Positions 60,118-64,000 of a stretch of DNA of 64,000 nucleotides are shown piece after piece (the stretch's first letter is position 1; each line of letters opens with the position of its first letter). The notes below the pieces were generated by a model. That model saw only the letters and a program-made list of their open reading frames with translations, did not search any database and had not been told where the DNA came from. This DNA is from Hominenteromicrobium sp900549945 (GTDB lineage Bacteria; Bacillota; Clostridia; Oscillospirales; Acutalibacteraceae). Both the position numbers and the translations under genes were made by a program. Where the stretch lies: assembly GCA_902472305.1 (NCBI GenBank), contig CABRNK010000013.1, forward strand, positions 14,763 to 78,762, read 5' to 3'.

Positions 60118-62178
60118 TTAAAGTCCAAGACCAATTAAAGACAGCAGAGGCGCAATGATCATATCAATAATTTTAATTCCGATAAAAGGAGTAACCACGC
60201 CGCCTAAGCCATAAATAAGCATATTTCTTGCCAGCATTTTTCCCGAAGATACCGGGCGATATTTAACGCCCTTCATGGCCAGAGGAATCAGGCACGGAAT
60301 GATAATGGCGTTAAAAATCAACGCGGACAAAATAGCGCTGTATGGTGTTGTGAGATTCATGATGTTTAAAATTTGCAGCTGCGGAATAGCCGACATAAAC
60401 ATCGCAGGAATAATGGCAAAATATTTTGCAATATCATTTGCAATGGAGAAGGTGGTCAGGCTGCCGCGGGTAATCAGCAGCTGCTTGCCGATTTCCACTA
60501 CCTCCAAAATCTTTGTGGGATCGGAATCCAGATCGACCATGTTGGCGGCTTCCTTTGCCGCAGTAGTACCGCTGTTCATAGCCAAACCGACATTGGCCTG
60601 CGCCAAAGCAGGCGCATCATTGGTACCGTCGCCCGTCATAGCAACAATTTTGCCCTCGGCCTGTTCCTTTTTAATAACATCGATCTTATCTTCCGGCTTG
60701 CATTCTGCGATAAATCCGTCAACGCCAGCTTCTTTTGCAATGGTAGCAGCGGTCAGCGGATTGTCACCGGTACACATAATGGTTTTGATGCCGATTGCAC
60801 GCAGACGCTCAAAGCGCTGCACCATGCCGGGCTTTACAGTGTCTTTCAAATAAATGACGCCTAAAACCCGATTATCCTCACAGACCGTAAGCGGCGTGCC
60901 GCCTAAGCTGGAAATTTTATCAACTTGTTCGTGCAGATCTGAAGGAATTACCCCTCCAAGTGCTTTCACATACTGTTCAATGGCTTCTGCCGCACCCTTA
61001 CGAACCTTTGTGCCATCGGGGAGATCGACGCCGCTCATCCGAGTTTGGGCGGTAAATTCAATAAATTCCGAACCAGCCGTTTCTTCACTGTTATCACCCA
61101 AACGGCGGGCAAGCTCCAAGGTGGATTTTCCCTCCGGGGTTTCGTCATGCAGGCTGGTTAAAGCCGCACACCGAATGAGATCGCTGCGGTTTGCACCGCC
61201 TACCGGGAAGAAATCCGCTGCAAGGCGGTTGCCATATGTGATTGTACCCGTTTTATCAAGAATCATGGTATCCACGTCGCCGCAGGCTTCCACTGCTTTG
61301 CCGGACATAGCAATGACATTAAAACGAGTAACACGATCCATACCCGCAATGCCAATCGCAGAAAGCAGGCCGCCGATGGTGGTGGGAATCAGGCAGACAG
61401 CCAAGGCGATCAGCGTGGAGGTTTGCAGCTGCACGCCGGAATAAATGCCAATCGGGTACAGGGTGACAATGACGATCATGAAAATGATGGTCAGAGAAAC
61501 CAGCAGGGTGTTCAGCGCAATTTCGTTGGGCGTTTTTTTGCGGGACGCGCCCTCCACCAATGCAATCATGCGGTCAAGAAAACTGTTGCCCGCATCGGAA
61601 GTGATACGAATTTTCAGCCAGTCGGATACAATCGTCGTACCACCGGTAACGGAGCAGAAGTCACCGCCGGATTCGCGGACAACGGGAGCAGATTCACCCG
61701 TAATGGCGGATTCATCGACGGAAGCAATACCCTCAATGACTTCTCCGTCGCCGGGGATGATTTCACCGGCAGAAACCATTACGATATCGCCTTTTTTCAA
61801 TTCACTGGAAAGAACCGTTTTCTCGGTACCGTCCTCCATGAGCAGCCGGGCGTTCGTATCCTTCTGCGTTTTTTTCAGGCTCGCCGCCTGCGCCTTGCCG
61901 CGGCCTTCTGCAACAGATTCGGCAAAGTTTGCAAACAAAACGGTAATGAACAGCACTGCGCAGACGATGATATTATAAACTCTCAAGTTTGTGCCATCGC
62001 TGATATCGCCGAACAATCCGGGGAAAAAGGAGAGGAGCAGGGTAATGAAACAGCCAACCTCCACCACGAACATGACGGGGTTTTTCATCATGTATACGGG
62101 ATTTAATTTTGTAAAGGAGCCGATAATGGCCTGACGAAATATTTCAGGCGTAATCAGCTTCTGATTTTTTTTGCTCAT
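60118..62178 (-). CDS. kdpB: K+-transporting P-type ATPase, catalytic subunit
   Basis: 686 residues, normal length. TGES actuator motif (ITGESAPV near residue 160), phosphorylation site ILDKTGTITYG near 307 with catalytic Asp, and hinge MTGDGTNDAPAL near 520. Seven or so membrane helices. It drives ATP-dependent high-affinity K+ uptake with KdpA and KdpC. AAGGAGG before the ATG; 12 bases after kdpA. Confidence 0.97.
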   Translation of the reverse strand: MSKKNQKLITPEIFRQAIIGSFTKLNPVYMMKNPVMFVVEVGCFITLLLSFFPGLFGDISDGTNLRVYNIIVCAVLFITVLFANFAESVAEGRGKAQAASLKKTQKDTNARLLMEDGTEKTVLSSELKKGDIVMVSAGEIIPGDGEVIEGIASVDESAITGESAPVVRESGGDFCSVTGGTTIVSDWLKIRITSDAGNSFLDRMIALVEGASRKKTPNEIALNTLLVSLTIIFMIVIVTLYPIGIYSGVQLQTSTLIALAVCLIPTTIGGLLSAIGIAGMDRVTRFNVIAMSGKAVEACGDVDTMILDKTGTITYGNRLAADFFPVGGANRSDLIRCAALTSLHDETPEGKSTLELARRLGDNSEETAGSEFIEFTAQTRMSGVDLPDGTKVRKGAAEAIEQYVKALGGVIPSDLHEQVDKISSLGGTPLTVCEDNRVLGVIYLKDTVKPGMVQRFERLRAIGIKTIMCTGDNPLTAATIAKEAGVDGFIAECKPEDKIDVIKKEQAEGKIVAMTGDGTNDAPALAQANVGLAMNSGTTAAKEAANMVDLDSDPTKILEVVEIGKQLLITRGSLTTFSIANDIAKYFAIIPAMFMSAIPQLQILNIMNLTTPYSAILSALIFNAIIIPCLIPLAMKGVKYRPVSSGKMLARNMLIYGLGGVVTPFIGIKIIDMIIAPLLSLIGLGL

Positions 62179-62190
62179 ATATGTTCCTCC

Positions 62191-63948
62191 TTATGCCCAA
62201 AGGGTCAAATGCTCTGCAATTGGGCCAAGCGCAAGCACGGGGAAAAATGTCAGTGCTGCAAAAATGTAAACCACAAACACCAGAATCACCGCAAAGCTGA
62301 AAGTGTCGGTATGCAGTGTACCGGCAGACTCGTTGACAAAGCGCTTTTTCATCAGAGATCCTGCAATTGCCAGCTGAATAACGATGGAGAGATACCGGCC
62401 GAAGAACATAGCGAGTCCCGTTGTAATATTCCAGAACAAGGTGTTATCAGCCAAGCCTTCAAAGCCGGAACCGTTGTTTGCGGCAGAAGAAGAAAACTCA
62501 TAAAGCACCTGAGAAAGCCCGTGGAAGCCCGGGTTTGTAATGCCCTCAAGTCCGGCCGGTGTTCCAACCGCCAAAGCAGAGAACGCCAGAATCAGCAGCG
62601 GATGGATGATGATGCACAGCGCTGTCAGCTTCATTTCCCGGCCTTCAATCTTTTTGCCCAGATATTCCGGTGTTCGGCCAATCATCAGGCCACAGATAAA
62701 TACCGCCAAAATCGCATACATGATCATGTTCATGAGTCCGACGCCCTTGCCGCCAAACACAACGTTGAGCATCATGTGGAGCAGCGGGATCATGCCGCCC
62801 AAGGGGGTCAAGGTATCATGCATGTTATTCACAGTACCGGTCGTAAAGGATGTTGTCGTGGTTGTAAACATCGCAGACTGTGCAATGCCAAACCGCACTT
62901 CCTTGCCTTCCATACTGCCCATAGACTGGCTTAAACCAGCATCTGCAAGAGCCGGATTCCCTTGGCTTTCTGCCCAGAAGCAAACGGAAAGGCCAATCAG
63001 GAAAATAATGCCCATAGCGGCGAAAATGCTGCGGCCCTCACGCCCATACATCCAAACTGTAAAGCTCTTGCGGATCTTCCCCTGAGCCCTATCCGGTTTT
63101 TCCTGTGCCATTTCGCGCTTGCGGTCGCGCACCATTTTGCCAAAGGTGATAACGCAGGCGCCCGGCAGAAGCATCATGGAATAAAGCTCAATCAGATTGC
63201 TGATTATGGTCGGATTCTCAATAGGCGTGCTGGAGTTTGCACCCAAAAAGCCGCCGCCGTTTGTTCCTAAGTGTTTGATAATTTCCAATGCCGCAACAGG
63301 TCCCATGGCAATGATCTGTTTGGCGCCCTCAATGGTATCTACCACAACATTGCCGGAGAAGTTCTGCGGAACGCCCTGCCATACCAGCAGCAGGCCGCCG
63401 ACGATAGAAAAGGGCAGCAGCACTCTTGTTGTGATACGGACCAAATCTGCGAAAAAGTTTCCTACATTGTCTTTCGTTTTCCCAGCCAAACCGCGGATGA
63501 ATGCAACACAGGCAGCATATCCGCTTGCTGCGGAAACGAACATCATAAATGTAATGACCAGCATCTGAGATAAGTAGGACAGCCCAGACTCGCCGGAATA
63601 GTGCTGGAGATTGGTGTTGGTCATGAAACTGATGATCGTATTGAAGGAAAGGGATTCCTCCATACCGCCGATTCCGTTGGGATTGAAAAGAGCGATACTT
63701 TGAATTCGCAAAATAATATATCCCAGAAGAATCATTACGCCATTCGTTGCAAGCAGAGCCAACGCGTATTTTTTCCAGTTCATTCCATTTTTCGGTTTAA
63801 TGCCGCTGATTTTATAGATAACACCGTCTACGCGGTCAAAAACCGGGTCGGCAAAGGTATGTTTTCCAGCTGCGATATGATAAACATAAATGCCTACTGG
63901 AATTACCATTATCAGATAAAGGATAATGGTCAATATAATTTGCAGCAT
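62191..63948 (-). CDS. kdpA: K+-transporting ATPase, channel-like subunit
   Basis: 585 residues with ten or more membrane segments and the four selectivity-filter-type loops (for example NTNLQHYSGE near 112, GTNGGGFLGANSS near 230 and NNGSGFEGL near 490). It selects and conducts K+ for the Kdp pump. GGAGGG before the ATG at 63948. No kdpF, kdpD or kdpE is seen; upstream sequence ends at the window edge. Confidence 0.97.
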   Translation of the reverse strand: MLQIILTIILYLIMVIPVGIYVYHIAAGKHTFADPVFDRVDGVIYKISGIKPKNGMNWKKYALALLATNGVMILLGYIILRIQSIALFNPNGIGGMEESLSFNTIISFMTNTNLQHYSGESGLSYLSQMLVITFMMFVSAASGYAACVAFIRGLAGKTKDNVGNFFADLVRITTRVLLPFSIVGGLLLVWQGVPQNFSGNVVVDTIEGAKQIIAMGPVAALEIIKHLGTNGGGFLGANSSTPIENPTIISNLIELYSMMLLPGACVITFGKMVRDRKREMAQEKPDRAQGKIRKSFTVWMYGREGRSIFAAMGIIFLIGLSVCFWAESQGNPALADAGLSQSMGSMEGKEVRFGIAQSAMFTTTTTSFTTGTVNNMHDTLTPLGGMIPLLHMMLNVVFGGKGVGLMNMIMYAILAVFICGLMIGRTPEYLGKKIEGREMKLTALCIIIHPLLILAFSALAVGTPAGLEGITNPGFHGLSQVLYEFSSSAANNGSGFEGLADNTLFWNITTGLAMFFGRYLSIVIQLAIAGSLMKKRFVNESAGTLHTDTFSFAVILVFVVYIFAALTFFPVLALGPIAEHLTLWA

Positions 63949-64000
63949 GCTGATTCCCTCCTGCTGGTTTTAAGGCAGCACCGCACAATTGCTGAGGCAA

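Noticed and set aside
63949..64000. c-di-AMP riboswitch or kdpF upstream of kdpA
   Set aside because: Only 52 bases are available. No frame or recognisable riboswitch core can be seen before the window ends.

Overview
The window is most likely a chromosomal segment of a high-GC, spore-forming gut Firmicute, probably in or near Oscillospiraceae/Ruminococcaceae. Supporting evidence: strong AGGAGG-type ribosome binding sites, TTGACA/TATAAT promoters with 17-bp spacers, a SpoVB-type flippase, a DUF4317 protein, an archaeal-type prolyl-tRNA synthetase, a cre-like site and LplB/LplC/lipoprotein sugar importers. The genus is inference; no rRNA is present. High GC produces many long antisense open frames, which I have ignored.

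Layout. 1-5.6 kb: sugar catabolism (GH31 glycosidase, AraC regulator, Gfo/Idh/MocA dehydrogenase, two TIM-barrel isomerase-type enzymes). 5.7-11.5 kb: Spx/ArsC-like protein, Na/Pi cotransporter, acetyltransferase, nitroreductase, XRE regulator with a perfect operator, DUF4317. 11.7-14.9 kb: a second dehydrogenase/TIM-barrel set. 15.2-19.5 kb: GluQ, an Fe-S aldo/keto reductase behind a MerR-type promoter, a MATE pump and a lone tail-assembly chaperone of the contractile-injection type. 19.8-25.4 kb: a decayed stretch (histidine kinase and permease remnants) interrupted by a foreign island with ParB and LytTR remnants. The island carries a two-component system whose regulator has an in-frame TAG, and a TlpA/CD1871A/ferredoxin redox cassette. 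25.7-29.7 kb: P-loop kinase, tRNA-Ala, MATE pump, inorganic pyrophosphatase. 29.9-39.6 kb: a nearly complete aromatic amino-acid (shikimate) cluster on the minus strand, aroE-aroK then aroF-tyrA-aroB-aroA-aroC-pheA. The aroF leader has the layout of a Phe/Tyr attenuator. 39.8-41.6 kb: acyl carrier protein and proS. 41.8-45.8 kb: a third dehydrogenase/TIM-barrel pair and a carboxylesterase behind a large operator palindrome. 45.9-50.2 kb: HD protein, tandem GNAT, PrmA, SpoVB. 50.2-55.3 kb: an LplC/LplB/lipoprotein importer with a cre-like site and palindromes, plus a further TIM-barrel enzyme. 55.5-58.1 kb: MFS transporter, Crp/Fnr regulator, TIGR04076 protein. 58.4-64 kb: a lower-GC block with an unknown protein and kdpABC.

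How the genes fit together. Three dehydrogenase/TIM-barrel pairs, three further TIM-barrel enzymes, GH31, an esterase and an oligosaccharide-type importer suggest oxidative, epimerase-based breakdown of modified sugars, inositols or glycosides. Substrates cannot be read from sequence. The most informative regulatory features are the aroF leader, the MerR-type promoter without a local MerR gene, and four strong palindromic operators.
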